Source of the DNA: Gliomastix tumulicola
Taxonomy: Eukaryota; Ascomycota; Sordariomycetes; Hypocreales; Bionectriaceae
Assembly: GCA_001599755.1 (NCBI GenBank)
Contig: BCHX01000005.1
Coordinates: 4,212,409 to 4,276,408, forward strand
Direction: 5' to 3'
Length of the DNA: 64,000 bases
The notes below the pieces were generated by a model. That model made no database searches. It was given only the letters and a program-made list of their open reading frames with translations, and was not told the DNA's origin. A program made the translations under genes and the position numbers. Of the stretch, positions 1-10,915 are shown one piece after another; position 1 is the first letter of the stretch; the number at the start of each line of letters is the position of its first letter.

Positions 1-3000
1 TCGAGATTGTGTTTCACCGTCTTCCACACCGGTGAAGGGGATGATATCCCGTACTGACCCCCAATGACCAAACATTCCATGAGCGCCTTGAAGGCCCGCT
101 TCCGGATGGGCTCCGACTGCGGCCGGGATATCAAGCCACTTGTGATCTCAGGGATGGCCTCGCCGATCAACCATTGATGTTCGTTGGGATTTTGGCTGCA
201 GAGAATGAGGCAGACCGCAGGGAGCAAGTTGAAAAACCAGTCTTGTCCTTTGCCTTTTGAGCCCTGGGCGATGTGGAAGATGGCGGTAAGGACATGAGCC
301 AGTTTACCAGAGTCCTTGTCTTCGCTAATAGCGCCCACTTCGGTAGCGCATGAGTGGCTGGTACTGTCAAAAAGGGGTGCGTCGTAACCGCCGCCGATGA
401 AGCCTTCACAGCATTCCCTGATGACTGTCGAGAAATAGTCGATAGGCCAGGGGTCCTCAGTGGCCACGATGGCATACAGCGTGCTGAAAAGAACTGTCAT
501 CCTGTGCTCTGTCTCCTCGCCTTTCCCGCCCCTGATCGCGGCGTCCGTATCGATCATGAACTCGCGCACACCGTAGTCCAGTGATTCCTCGGTGCTCGTG
601 CGGCATGCAAGTGAGGCAAACTGCGCAAACGTTCTCGCCGCAATCTCTACCCCTTCTCTCCATCTCTCCGTAGCCGCTATGAGGATCACCCCGGAGCCTA
701 CCAAGACACCAATGACCATCAAAGCTTCCAGATCTGAGGCGGACACGGCTTGGAACACCTTCACCGAGAGCCCCGTCATTGCCTCCAGGCCCTTTGGGTC
801 TCGGTCCTTGACCAGCTGTCGGCCAAACATAATCCATGAATGGGCCCATTTCCGCAGCCTGTCCTTGTCATTGTTCTTCACAAGGTCTTGCAGTGCCTCC
901 CACCGGCCGAGCGATACGTGTCTCACGTAGAGCGAGATGAACTTGAAGATGGGACGGATGCGCATGGACATAGTGAACAACTTGATTGTCGTGTCCACCT
1001 GTCTCGACTGATAGTCGTATCGTGCCGCGAAGAGCTGCTCCTGGAGCTGCAACAGCTCATCTGCACGCTCTGAGATAGGATCCATGGGACCCCTGAGAGA
1101 AGCCACTCCTGAGGGTGCCGGTAGTGAGTCTACGTGCGCGCCGTGCTCGAGGAGCATGGTAACAATGTCCTTGGAGTTGGCCTGGATGGCTCGCATCAAG
1201 GGCGTCTCGTCATAGCTGGCTTTTTCCTCAATCCGGGCTGCACGAGACAGGAGCAGGGCCACGACCTCCTTGTGCTGTCCTGTGACGGCTATATGGAGTG
1301 GTGTCAGATGGCTCCGATCCCTGCTGTTGATCTTGGCACCATGATCCAGTAACAGCTCCACGACGTCCCGGTGACCACGTGTAGCAGCCCAGAAGAGCGG
1401 CGTCCGACCGTAGCTATCTTTGCGTGAGATATAACGACGGAATGGTATCCCTTCCGAGGAGCTCTGCTCAAGCAACAACTTGGTCCACGGAAGATTGCCA
1501 AAGTACGACGCGAGATGCAAGAGCGTGAACGTAGGCGGAACACCACCGCATTGCTCCCGCTGCCAGTAGAAGCTCCACCAGTCCTCTCTGACGGCAGACT
1601 CGGCTTGGAAGAACTGACGCGAGAAGTCGGAGGGCGCGCCCAGCGCCCCGAAAGCCTGACGGAAATGGTCCGGCCAGTAGAGACTGGCATATGTGAGGAG
1701 TGTGTTGTTAGGGGCCGCGGCACCGATACTCCCCGGGCGTCTGTAGGTCCCTTCGATCAGGGCCAGGCAGGTCCGGACCAGACTGCGATGGGAATTGTGT
1801 GTCATACGGAACATACTAATGCCATCAACACCGATCTGGTCGCTGTGGAAGAACTCCCTCGCTGACTCGTGGACGAGGTTGACGATGTTGCCTTCGATCT
1901 TCACCAAGAGCCCGCACGAAGCTAGCCGATCCTTGAGCATCTCCGCAGGTGTCAGGGAATCAGAGCCTTTAATCCCTGCTGCCACTGCCAACTCATCCAA
2001 TGTCATGGGCCGGGCGGCGAGTACGATCCATTGAAGGATGGGAACCAGCTTCTCCTTGTCTTCGACCTGCTCGAGCAGTCGTCGGTAGATGCCGCCAAGG
2101 CCCTTCGGGATGCTGTGGAGGATATCGTTCGTCTTGAGCCAGCTCCTGCCCTTGAGTTCGTTTGCAACAAAGCCCACCCACAAGAACGTGCCGTCCGCGT
2201 TGGCCATCAGCACCTGTCGCACTTGTTGCAGTCTCTCCTCCGACAGAATCCTCTCGGCTGCTAGCTCGGCGACCTTGGCCGAGATGTATCTCTCGACATC
2301 TTTAGAAACATCAACATCCGAGTCGTCGAGTTTGATTCGGGGGAACGGGCGGAGTCCACTTTCCAGAGGGCCGGAATTCGGTCGGGAGAGTAGTATGAGC
2401 TTCAACCGTGTCGTCGTCGGCTTGTTGTCGGTCTCTAGTAGATACTCTCTCAAGACATCGAGAAGCTCTTTGAGAGAATCCTCCTCGCACTCGTCCAGGC
2501 CATCGAGCACAAGTATCACCTGGGATGATGTGCTCGAGCGGAGCATGATGAGGAAGAGCTTCCACAGACAGATGAAGCTGGACACGGTATACTTTGTTGT
2601 CTCGGGCCCGTCGAAATAGGTCCGCATGTGCTGTGCGAGCTCCGGATGAAAGCTGAGCCACTGGTGCATCACCCCCCTCATAATTGTTAGAGCCGTGTTC
2701 CGGTTCTTATCGCGGTTGCTGCAGAAGTAGTAGAGAAGAACCCCATCTGAGGCCTCAGCCAATGGCTGTAGTTCCTCGGTGATGTAGATAGCCAGCATGG
2801 TCTTCCCTTTCCCAGGTCCTCCGGATATCCAAAGCAGTGGTGGATCGACCCCATCCAACCACTCTTGATACCGAGAGTGCTCCTTCAGCCACTCGCAGGT
2901 GCCGTCTACCCTGCGGCCCTTGAGGGCTATCAGAGAGCTCCGGTCAACCTCGGGTCTGGTCAAGAGCAGAGCTTCGAGGATACCAATGACCGCCGAGTCG

Positions 3001-3959
3001 CTGACCGAGGCCAGGGGCTCCGGCTTCGGGGCCGTTGGTATCAACGACAGCATCTCCTTCGCGTAGGCGGCGGCAGCGGCAGCGGCATAGCCCTGCCAGC
3101 GCTTCGACTTGTGCGAGTCTGCGTAGTCACAGATGCCCCGGATGACGAGACACTGGGTAATGTCTATCAGACCAGCCGCTTCCATCTCGAAGCATAGGAT
3201 GCCATGCTCCTGCGCCAACTTGTCTCTTGTCGTGCCGTCGCGCATCACCTGATTGCCCGATGCCACCAGGCCATAATGGACCTTTGGATCCTGGCTCTCT
3301 CGAGATGGTCGAGGCCGTATTCTATCAGGGTCGCAGCGGCCGCAAACGTTCTCGGAATGGTCGGTCGTATGGCTGTAGTCTGACTCGAATAGGATGTCGA
3401 TTTCAGGGCTCGGACGGGAGAAGAAGTTCGGGTCCTTCTCCACGATCTGGTCGATGTAGCTCGGTATTCGACTTTCGCGAAGGATGGTGTTGGTTTCGAC
3501 CTTGCCTGCCGCCGTGAGGAGAAGTGTCGATGGTTTGTTCAGAACGCCTGTGGTGGTAAACTGGTCTCCGCTGCCCTTCTTGCCGAAGTCAAACTGGATG
3601 ATGCCTGGCCGGGCGGCGGTCGGTCGACTGACAACGACATCGCCGAGGCGAATATCCTCTCTCGTATTTGGGACTCCTCCGCCGACGCCGACCATCAAGC
3701 TGAACCTGATCGACTTGAAGCTCGCGAGCATCTGTGTCGCGACGGTGGCAGCCGAGGTTGTTCCGTACACGCCAACAGGCAGACACGCGACGACGACGTT
3801 GTGGCCCTTCAGACTTCCGAGAATGTACGCGTTCGTGTCGTTCAAACTCCGGTCGGCAGGGAGGTCGGGATGGATGTTGTCGAGCATGGCCTTGGCCGCC
3901 GCCATCTCCAGGGGAAGAGCGCATATCCATCCAACCGTGTACTCATCGCGAGAATACAT
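1..3959 (-). CDS. NLR-like protein: nucleoside phosphorylase - NACHT - ankyrin (3' end beyond window)
   Basis: One uninterrupted frame of about 1,319 codons runs from ATG at 3959 to the left edge, so the C-terminus is missing. Residues about 5-305 form a PNP_UDP-type phosphorylase-like domain, opening with DEYTVGWICALPLEMAAA and carrying the GVGGGVPN and FEMEAAGL motifs. A NACHT NTPase follows: P-loop GGPGKGKT at about 380-387 and Walker B VLDGLDECEED with its Asp near 486. At least three ankyrin-like repeats span about 850-945 (GRTPLFWAA, LTPLHIAV, ETPLMRAI). A helical C-terminal region includes a hydrophobic stretch near 1077-1098. This is the classic architecture of fungal STAND/NLR proteins. 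By family knowledge the NACHT oligomerises, the repeats sense and the N-terminal domain is the effector. A role in allorecognition or defence is inferred. No introns were seen. Confidence 0.9.
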   Translation of the reverse strand, partial: MYSRDEYTVGWICALPLEMAAAKAMLDNIHPDLPADRSLNDTNAYILGSLKGHNVVVACLPVGVYGTTSAATVATQMLASFKSIRFSLMVGVGGGVPNTREDIRLGDVVVSRPTAARPGIIQFDFGKKGSGDQFTTTGVLNKPSTLLLTAAGKVETNTILRESRIPSYIDQIVEKDPNFFSRPSPEIDILFESDYSHTTDHSENVCGRCDPDRIRPRPSRESQDPKVHYGLVASGNQVMRDGTTRDKLAQEHGILCFEMEAAGLIDITQCLVIRGICDYADSHKSKRWQGYAAAAAAAYAKEMLSLIPTAPKPEPLASVSDSAVIGILEALLLTRPEVDRSSLIALKGRRVDGTCEWLKEHSRYQEWLDGVDPPLLWISGGPGKGKTMLAIYITEELQPLAEASDGVLLYYFCSNRDKNRNTALTIMRGVMHQWLSFHPELAQHMRTYFDGPETTKYTVSSFICLWKLFLIMLRSSTSSQVILVLDGLDECEEDSLKELLDVLREYLLETDNKPTTTRLKLILLSRPNSGPLESGLRPFPRIKLDDSDVDVSKDVERYISAKVAELAAERILSEERLQQVRQVLMANADGTFLWVGFVANELKGRSWLKTNDILHSIPKGLGGIYRRLLEQVEDKEKLVPILQWIVLAARPMTLDELAVAAGIKGSDSLTPAEMLKDRLASCGLLVKIEGNIVNLVHESAREFFHSDQIGVDGISMFRMTHNSHRSLVRTCLALIEGTYRRPGSIGAAAPNNTLLTYASLYWPDHFRQAFGALGAPSDFSRQFFQAESAVREDWWSFYWQREQCGGVPPTFTLLHLASYFGNLPWTKLLLEQSSSEGIPFRRYISRKDSYGRTPLFWAATRGHRDVVELLLDHGAKINSRDRSHLTPLHIAVTGQHKEVVALLLSRAARIEEKASYDETPLMRAIQANSKDIVTMLLEHGAHVDSLPAPSGVASLRGPMDPISERADELLQLQEQLFAARYDYQSRQVDTTIKLFTMSMRIRPIFKFISLYVRHVSLGRWEALQDLVKNNDKDRLRKWAHSWIMFGRQLVKDRDPKGLEAMTGLSVKVFQAVSASDLEALMVIGVLVGSGVILIAATERWREGVEIAARTFAQFASLACRTSTEESLDYGVREFMIDTDAAIRGGKGEETEHRMTVLFSTLYAIVATEDPWPIDYFSTVIRECCEGFIGGGYDAPLFDSTSHSCATEVGAISEDKDSGKLAHVLTAIFHIAQGSKGKGQDWFFNLLPAVCLILCSQNPNEHQWLIGEAIPEITSGLISRPQSEPIRKRAFKALMECLVIGGQYGISSPSPVWKTVKHNL

Positions 3960-4868
3960 CTCGGAACGGTGCTGGCACCTACGCCGAGGGGCAGCCAGGC
4001 GGCGAACGGACGGTGGAGAAACGCGAGCTGTGGCACGAGCGTACGCGGTGTAGTTATGTTGGTGAACTGGGGAAGAAGAAGACATCGAGGAGAAGAAACG
4101 GGGCTTGCCCGGGTTAAAGGGACAACCCCCCTCGTGAACAGACATGGATAGAGCCTTGGGTCGGATCCGCACGATGCATGTTGGTACTGTATTTTAGTTT
4201 TGCGTGCTGCAACATGCACGCCGAGGCCCCTGCTGAACGCCACCTCCTGAGCGGCGGTGGAGGTTGAACACTATGACATGCACAGATACTTCACAGCGCG
4301 TGGACTTTGACGCATAGAGGATGTACCTATGCCTCACTCTCTAACTTGACCCCCACTGAGCATCGTCAAGGCTTCGATATGTGGTTGCATCAAGCTCCCC
4401 TTCCGCGGCCAACCTCGTCACTCCCGCTCCAATAACCAGGGCCCACGTTCTGCGTGAAGCGCCTGGAGCGACAGGATTTACGTACCCCCGAGCTGGGATG
4501 TAGGACAGGCATGGAACCTGATTGGTTGTCACAGAGCTGCGGGCGCTAAAAACGCGTCCAGGGTCCTCCCTCCCGCCCGCCCGTGTCCTAGCTTTTCTTC
4601 AGCAGAGGGCCTGTAATAATCTGAACCAGCCCCTCCTGGTGGTTCCTGTGCACTGTGTGCAGCTGGCCATGTGAGCCCTATACCTCATTTATCGGGCGCA
4701 CATCTGATTTCCTGGCCGCCGGTCGCTGGCGGGCTTCTCCCTCGTCCATCACCACCATCATCAAGTCCAGCCCATCAAACGGGCAGCACGACTTCTTCCT
4801 TTCAGCAGCAGCAGCAGCACCACCGAGACCACCCAAGAATCGAGCTGTGCATTGTATTTCCTTCTACG
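3960..4868. other. Intergenic region between divergent NLR-like and PAQR genes
   Basis: The stretch holds the presumed promoters of both flanking genes. Short frames here have no recognisable domain. A run of CAG triplets at about 4803-4820 lies just 5' of the chosen PAQR start. It would encode a glutamine run if translation began at the in-frame ATG at 4671. Confidence 0.5.
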
Positions 4869-5927
4869 ATGGCCATACAGCAGCGCCAGATCCCCGCCCG
4901 TGGCAAGGGAGAGAACCAGAGCCCCTCCGAGCGCCCCCTGCGACCGAAAAATACGCGTCAACTTCTGCTCGCCAGCGAGGTGCCATCATGGCTGGCCACG
5001 AACCCCTTCCTGCTCACGGGTTATCGCCCCGTGTACGAGTCGGTCTCGCTGTGCTTGGACAGCTTGTTCTTCGTTCACAATGAGACGGTCAATATCTACT
5101 CGCATTTAATACCGGCCATCATCGCTTTGGCTAGCAACTACTTCCTCAATCAGTACTGGAGCGAACGCTACCCAACGGCGGCCTTCGCTGACCAGCTGGC
5201 CATCCATGCCTACCTGACGACGTCGGTGCTCTGTTTTGGCATCTCGTCCCTCTACCATACGCTCGACTGCCATTCCCAGGCTCTGTCAGGGCTCTGGAAC
5301 AGGTTTGATTACGCAGCTATCATCCTGCAGACCGTCGGGTCGTTCGTGTCGGGCATCTACATCACATTTTACTGCATGCCACACCTGCAAAAGCTCTACT
5401 GGACCATGGTACGCTCTTTCATCCCCCTTTTGGGCCGGTTCGGGGTCAATACACGTGGCTAACGGGTGATAATTCAGACCGGTGTCTTGGGATTCGCATC
5501 CACCATTATCGTCGTCCATCCTCGGTTCCAGGGCAAGAAGTGGCGGAAGGTCCGTGTTGCCACGTTCGTCGCGACTGGTCTGTCAGGGATATTCCCCGTT
5601 GTCCATGCCTGCTTCATTTATCCGTTCGAGGAGCTGAATCAGCGGGCTGCCGTGGGCTATTATGTGGTCGAAGGCCTCACGCTTCTCCTCGGGACCGTCT
5701 TCTATGCTGTAAGTGAGCCATGGAATTGGCGCATCGATCCAGACTAACGGTCCATACAGAGCCATTTTCCCGAGTCATGGAAACCTGGCAAGTTTGATAT
5801 CTGGGGCGCATCACACCAGATCTTCCACGTGCTGGTCGTCATCAGCTCCATGATTCACATGCGAGGGCTTTTCACGGTGTTTGATTGGATTTATAAGAAT
5901 CCGGTGTGCGAGGGTTGGAGTTCATGA
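4869..5927 (+). CDS. PAQR / adiponectin-receptor-like (hemolysin III family) membrane protein
   Basis: Three exons (4869-5408, 5478-5708, 5760-5927) with introns of 69 and 51 bp give 312 residues. Hallmarks are the ETVNIYSHL motif at the start of the membrane core, SSLYHT in the second helix region and GASHQIFHV near the C-terminus. The three conserved His positions form the zinc site of the family. Seven hydrophobic segments are apparent. Fungal PAQRs act in sterol/lipid and zinc homeostasis, with a proposed ceramidase-like activity; the substrate cannot be read here. The start at 4869 gives a normal family length. An in-frame ATG at 4671 would add 66 low-complexity residues, including a Gln run, and is less likely. 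Confidence 0.9.
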
Positions 5928-6509
5928 TGGACATTCTAGAGTCTGGCTGGTGCATCTGTACGAAAGCATCATGTGAATCTGGTGACAGAATGCAGTTGAA
6001 CTTGGAACCGATCTCACTACTATCGAAGAGCTCTGCCACGAACGAGCCCATAGTGTTACCTGCGATTTCAGCCCATGATTCTTTCTCTTTATCTACTACA
6101 CATCGCACAAGGCCCGTCAGCCCCGGTCCCTTAAAGTGTGCAGGACTCGACTTCGACGTGGCTTCACGAAGCTAAGTCAGTATCTTCAGGGACGGGCCGC
6201 ACTTAGGACACTGGCAGCTTTCCCCACTCACACTCGCCCATGCTGACTATTGGTGGCGCGCGCTATCCATGCAAGTTCAGCCGAAGCGCGCGCGCACTGC
6301 CCCAACAACTCCAAGAAACTGCCTACTCACTGTAATGGTCGGTGGATTCAACATGCGGGGGTGCCTTGGGCAATGCAGACAATCTGAGGCTTGCCTGCCT
6401 CGCAGGTTGCCTTGCGAGATATAACTCCCACGTCATTCACCTCACAACGCGCCAGTGGCACTTGACGTCCAACATATCATATCATATCTCAGTGCTGCAC
6501 GGATCTCTC
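5928..6509. other. Intergenic, upstream of HET gene
   Basis: No gene recognised. The frame of the HET protein is open back to an ATG at 6342, but those 56 extra residues look non-conserved. The true start could lie at 6342, 6510 or 6522. Confidence 0.4.
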
Positions 6510-8411
6510 ATGACCACAAGGATGGTCGGCACCACCATTTACACGTACGACCCAATCAGCTATAACCAGATCCGGCTTCTGAAGTTCGTCCAGGATGGGG
6601 GTCGCATATCTGCCGTCCTCGAGACCTTCTCAGTCGAGCAGCAGCAGCTCCCTCCGTACAACTCCATCTCATATACATGGGCCACCGACGAAGCATACGA
6701 TCGTGCGACGGCAGACTTCGCCGTGGAGATAGACAAACGCCTGCTCCCGGTCCTCGACTCACTCCGACCCTTCCTAGAGGTCCTTCGAACCAAAGGCACG
6801 CTGCTCGATGGCACATGGTGGTGGATCGACTCGATCTGCATCGACCAGACGAATTTCGAAGAGAGGGGTCACCAGGTGCAGCTCATGCAGCAGATCTATC
6901 GTCAGGCCGAGGAGGTCATTGTATGGCTGGGGGAGGCATCCGACGACAGCGATCTCGCCGTGGATTTCATCGGCCTTCTCGACGAGATGGAGCGGCAGGG
7001 ACTGAGCGTCCCGGAGATCCGAAGTCGCTTGCAGAACGACCAATACCGTGCGCAATGGGCCGCCTTCTTGAACTTCATCTCGCGGAGGTGGTGGTCTAGG
7101 ATCTGGACAGTGCAAGAGTTCGCGCTGCCCTCGAGCGTCTCGTTCTGGTGCGGCATGCGCAGCGCCAGCAGGCTCGCCGTGTGTAACGGTATTGTCGTTG
7201 CGGACAAATGCACGGCGGTCGGCATCAAGGAGAATCTCGCCTTCGCCCACGCCAACAACCGGAGGAGGGCGTGGATCTTGGACATCGCTAGCAAGGAACC
7301 GGGCGTCGACTTGAGACTGTCTCTGCCGGCACTGGCCGCCTACTTCTGCTGCATGGACGCCACGGATGATCGTGATCGGCTCTACGGCCTCATGGCGCTC
7401 TCGACCGACCCCGTCCTCCCTCATGCTGATTATCGCCTCACCACCGAGGAGGTCTATCTGCGGTTCGCGCAGTCCTTTATTGATCAGCACAAGGCTCTGG
7501 ACATCATATGCCTGGCCTCGATATACAGCATCGCATCGGACTCCTCGCCGTCGTGGGTGCCGCACTGGCAGAAGCGCTATCCCCAGGTCATCCCCTCGAT
7601 GGCGAGCCAGTCTGCCAACGTCATCGGCAATCTTCGCGGCCCGAAGGATCTCGAGTTCGACGTCTCGGGATACTATTCCGCGTCGGGCGACAGAGCAGCG
7701 ATCCACAGCTTTGAGGGGTCGTCACTGTTCGCTCGGGGCATCGTCGTCGATGTGGTAGATGGATTGGCCGGGTCGAGGAACTTCGAGATGGTCCAGAGCT
7801 CAGAATGGAACACGCAGTCTCCGCCGGGTGCTTCTCATTCTGCAGACAGGACCGAGGACATTCTCATCAGCGTGTGCCGAAGCCTGGCATTGGACCGCAA
7901 AGAACGGTACCTGAGATATCCCATGCCCACTGCAGACTTCTTCCGGGATTTCATACTCCTCCTCACACGGATCATGACGCAACCGGATTCTCCGGCTCCC
8001 GAGGAGTTGCAGGAGTGGTTCCAATGGGTCAGATCCCTTCGCATCCAAAATCGCACCTTCGAGACCATCCTTCGTGACAGTCTCGCCCCCGGTGCCGATG
8101 TCTCGGACTCCGCCCCGAATGAAGATGAATACTACCATGATACATGGTTTGGTCGCTTCTTCGACATTGTTGTCAGGCTGGGACTGCGCCTGATTGTCAG
8201 TCGGACTGGATGCATCGGCATGGCGGCAGAAAAGGCGATGAAGGGTGATTTGATCTGTGTGCTATTTGGCTGCAGCATTCCTGTTGTATTGCGGAAGTCT
8301 GGCGACGGGGATGCTTTCAAGCTCATAGGGGAGTGCTATCTGGATGGATATATGGATGGGTTGGCACTGAAGAAACCGGAGCTTGAGGAACGGGTGTTTG
8401 TAATACTGTAA
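6510..8411 (+). CDS. HET domain (heterokaryon incompatibility) protein
   Basis: Single-exon frame of 633 residues from ATG 6510. The HET domain occupies roughly residues 40-210 with the three usual blocks: YNSISYTWA, then WWWIDSICIDQTNFEERGHQV with VIVWLG, then WWSRIWTVQEF. The rest is the long variable C-terminal region typical of these proteins, including RDRLYGLMAL. HET domains are TIR-like and trigger cell death during vegetative incompatibility or inside NLR-linked systems; which of these applies cannot be told. It sits between a PAQR gene and an F-box-like gene within a run of HET and NACHT genes. The start codon choice is uncertain because the frame is open to 6342. Confidence 0.92.
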   Translation: MTTRMVGTTIYTYDPISYNQIRLLKFVQDGGRISAVLETFSVEQQQLPPYNSISYTWATDEAYDRATADFAVEIDKRLLPVLDSLRPFLEVLRTKGTLLDGTWWWIDSICIDQTNFEERGHQVQLMQQIYRQAEEVIVWLGEASDDSDLAVDFIGLLDEMERQGLSVPEIRSRLQNDQYRAQWAAFLNFISRRWWSRIWTVQEFALPSSVSFWCGMRSASRLAVCNGIVVADKCTAVGIKENLAFAHANNRRRAWILDIASKEPGVDLRLSLPALAAYFCCMDATDDRDRLYGLMALSTDPVLPHADYRLTTEEVYLRFAQSFIDQHKALDIICLASIYSIASDSSPSWVPHWQKRYPQVIPSMASQSANVIGNLRGPKDLEFDVSGYYSASGDRAAIHSFEGSSLFARGIVVDVVDGLAGSRNFEMVQSSEWNTQSPPGASHSADRTEDILISVCRSLALDRKERYLRYPMPTADFFRDFILLLTRIMTQPDSPAPEELQEWFQWVRSLRIQNRTFETILRDSLAPGADVSDSAPNEDEYYHDTWFGRFFDIVVRLGLRLIVSRTGCIGMAAEKAMKGDLICVLFGCSIPVVLRKSGDGDAFKLIGECYLDGYMDGLALKKPELEERVFVIL

Positions 8412-8963
8412 TGAATCGTCCCCTGTGGGCAGCTTTCAGCGCATTAAGCGTCCGTCCAGTCGAAATACTCCCTAAAGATACCATGCTTAAGCACCCAATT
8501 TACATTTCGGACCACCCTAGCGATGTATGATATTTTTGCTGACTTCAACGAGACTGTAACTAGCACACCGTGAACTCTGGCGATTTGTCCATGGTAAAAT
8601 TGCCAGTTGGTTCAGGGTAGGTTACCGCAAACCGCCACAGACCTCACCTGTTCTCATACCTCACCTATAAATACCGACCTCAGAGGCACGGAAGAACTGC
8701 AAATGCACAAACGCACGCTTGACTAAGATCCCGAGGCGCGAATTCCCGTCGAGTAGCTTTCTCATACGCGACTCTATTTTTATGTACTGCATGGGTATAT
8801 ATGGACGTGACCGACGGTCTAGACTCTTGGCAAACACTTGGAGATGGGGTCTGTTGCGGCGTAGATTTTTAGGTGTATATTTTCAGGCGTGAATTTCCGT
8901 CACGGCGTGAACTCTTTCCCCCTTCAAACCAAATCTGAAGGTGCAAGACGACGCGATACAACA
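8412..8963. other. Intergenic, promoter of F-box-like gene
   Basis: No coding signal recognised. It contains a TATA-like box listed separately. The frame of the downstream gene is open to an ATG at 8889, which would add 25 residues. Confidence 0.4.
8666..8673 (+). promoter_or_regulatory. TATA-like box (CTATAAAT context)
   Basis: TATAAATA occurs about 300 bp upstream of the F-box-like start codon. The distance is long for a core promoter, so it is only a candidate. Confidence 0.25.
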
Positions 8964-10223
8964 ATGTCTCCTCCGAACTTTCCTGCTGAGATATGGCTCC
9001 AGATCAGTCAGCTCATCGATGACCGAGATGCGGCCGTCCTGTGCCAGACCTCCCGGGACTTCTTGTCCCTCTTCGAGAACAGGGTCTACCACGGCCGAGT
9101 CACGCTCAAGGAGGACGCCGTCTCGGGTCGCAGCGTGCTGGCCCTTGCGAACGGGCCCCGTGCTCACACCGTCAAGACGCTGAGATACACGCCCACCGAC
9201 CCCAAGCCAGTCCGTGAGACCGAGTACGACGGCCGGCATTCAGGCACCACGCACGACCCCAACGTCAAGCTCAGTGCCGACGCGGCCGAGGTCCTACGCT
9301 CGCTGGCTAAATTCCCCAGCCTCGAATCCGTGGATGTGGCCCTCGATGACTGGGTTCATGACTGGCCGGATGCGCCCCTCAGCTTACAGTACGACTTCGA
9401 CGATTACCACGGCGCCGAGGACGTTGAGCCGTGGCGTGTCCTCCTCGCCGAGAGCTTCCGGGCGATCTCGAAGAGCCCTGGAGCCTTCCATGCGCTGTGT
9501 ATCACATATCTTCCTCCAGTGCCAAAATACAGCGTCCTCGAGTCCGAGGCATGGCACGATTTTGTCGGCAGTCTGAAATCATTCGAGCTTGTCCTCATCG
9601 GTACGCCGTTTGATGGAGCCGGTTGTCTCACTGTCTACCAAGAAGACTTCGTCAAGCGCATTCCTGAGTTTTTCCTCAACCACGCCACTGGACTCGAATC
9701 TCTCCTCCTCCGGGGCCACGAGGACGGGTACATCGGCCACTTCGATGACTGGGACCCTTTCTCCTGGGCCCAGGTGAACATGCCGCACCTCAAGCGGTTC
9801 GAGCTGTCATGCGCATACGTGAACGAGGAGCTCGGCGATTTCCTGGACCGCCATGCCGACACCCTCGAGACCGTCCACCTCCAAAAGTGCATGGCCGCCT
9901 GGTTCCCCAGCTGGACCGATTTCCTCGGGCAAGTAATGGCCCGGGATACGGGCAAGCTCACAGACTTTTTCATCGAGGGCTGGAAGCAGGGCGACGACAT
10001 CATTGATGAGATGTTCACCGCTGGCATCACGTGCGAGAGCTATGGCGAGATCCAGTTCGACACGGAACATCGCGATGAAATGACCGAGGAACAGCGGCTC
10101 GAGGAGCGGCAGCAGAAGGCGGGGGTGGCACGATTGTGGAATGCCCTCCAGGCACGTATTGCCAGAAACAGGGCCGATGCCGGTCTGCCTCCTCTCCCGG
10201 ATAACAAGCTGGAGATCCCGTAA
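8964..10223 (+). CDS. F-box-like domain protein
   Basis: Intron-free frame of 419 residues. The N-terminus PNFPAEIWLQISQLIDD followed by CQTSRDFLSLF matches the F-box pattern of fungal F-box proteins, which link Skp1-Cullin ubiquitin ligases to substrates. The remainder, about 370 residues, has no recognised repeat and is acidic and Trp-rich, as in many lineage-specific fungal F-box proteins. The C-terminal part (RLEERQQKAGVARLWNALQARIARN) is likely helical. ATG 8964 places the F-box directly at the N-terminus. Substrate unknown. Confidence 0.7.
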   Translation: MSPPNFPAEIWLQISQLIDDRDAAVLCQTSRDFLSLFENRVYHGRVTLKEDAVSGRSVLALANGPRAHTVKTLRYTPTDPKPVRETEYDGRHSGTTHDPNVKLSADAAEVLRSLAKFPSLESVDVALDDWVHDWPDAPLSLQYDFDDYHGAEDVEPWRVLLAESFRAISKSPGAFHALCITYLPPVPKYSVLESEAWHDFVGSLKSFELVLIGTPFDGAGCLTVYQEDFVKRIPEFFLNHATGLESLLLRGHEDGYIGHFDDWDPFSWAQVNMPHLKRFELSCAYVNEELGDFLDRHADTLETVHLQKCMAAWFPSWTDFLGQVMARDTGKLTDFFIEGWKQGDDIIDEMFTAGITCESYGEIQFDTEHRDEMTEEQRLEERQQKAGVARLWNALQARIARNRADAGLPPLPDNKLEIP

Positions 10224-10915
10224 TAGCACCTCAAGGGTGTATCTGCGAGAGGAGAGAAAAAAAAACATACAACAGCCGGTATTCGCTGGTCATCACCGAC
10301 CCAACTACTAGTCAGCCCCTCACCAGTTTGACGATGGGAGAGCGGACGGGATCCCGTATTTTCTGGTGGGTATGGTCGTATGTACTTGGGTATCGCCTCA
10401 CATTGCTCTATATTGCAAATTTGTTGCTCATGTCATGGTCTTCAGGAAGGATCAGCCTCTCCGCCCGTCAAGTGTAGCTATGTAGAGACCGGACTCGCTC
10501 ATGATGCAGACAGATATCATCAAGTCGGCACCGTAGTCGGCCTAGATACAGTCAAAGGCACCGTAGAAGGGAGAAACATTAGCGTTTATGGACGTACGTT
10601 TCATCAAACAGTCTGAGTGGCTTTGGGGGGGCCGCAGCAGGAGGCAGCGTGGCAGTGTTTTTGGAGATGGTTGCCTCACCCCGATTCAGCAGTATGGCCC
10701 CCCTTTTATAGAGGCTGCGGTCCCCCAATCCAACCACTGAATTCTGCCCTTCTCTGTGTAGGTACTTCAGAGAGTGGTCCGGTTGACTGGAGCCACGTAT
10801 TCAGTGAGGCGGGAAGGCATCCCCAGTCAGCCCAAGCTCATCGGTCATATCAACACAGGAATATTCCTCCCACCCTCATCCATTTCTTCTCCTCACACAA
10901 CCGTTGTGCGGCAAA
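10224..10915. other. Intergenic between F-box-like and NACHT genes
   Basis: Nothing recognisable. It holds the promoter of the NACHT gene and a G-rich run near 10624-10631. Confidence 0.4.

Noticed and set aside
6774..7706. 310-codon minus frame inside the HET gene
   Set aside because: It is antisense to a conserved HET domain. Long antisense frames arise readily in GC-rich fungal exons.
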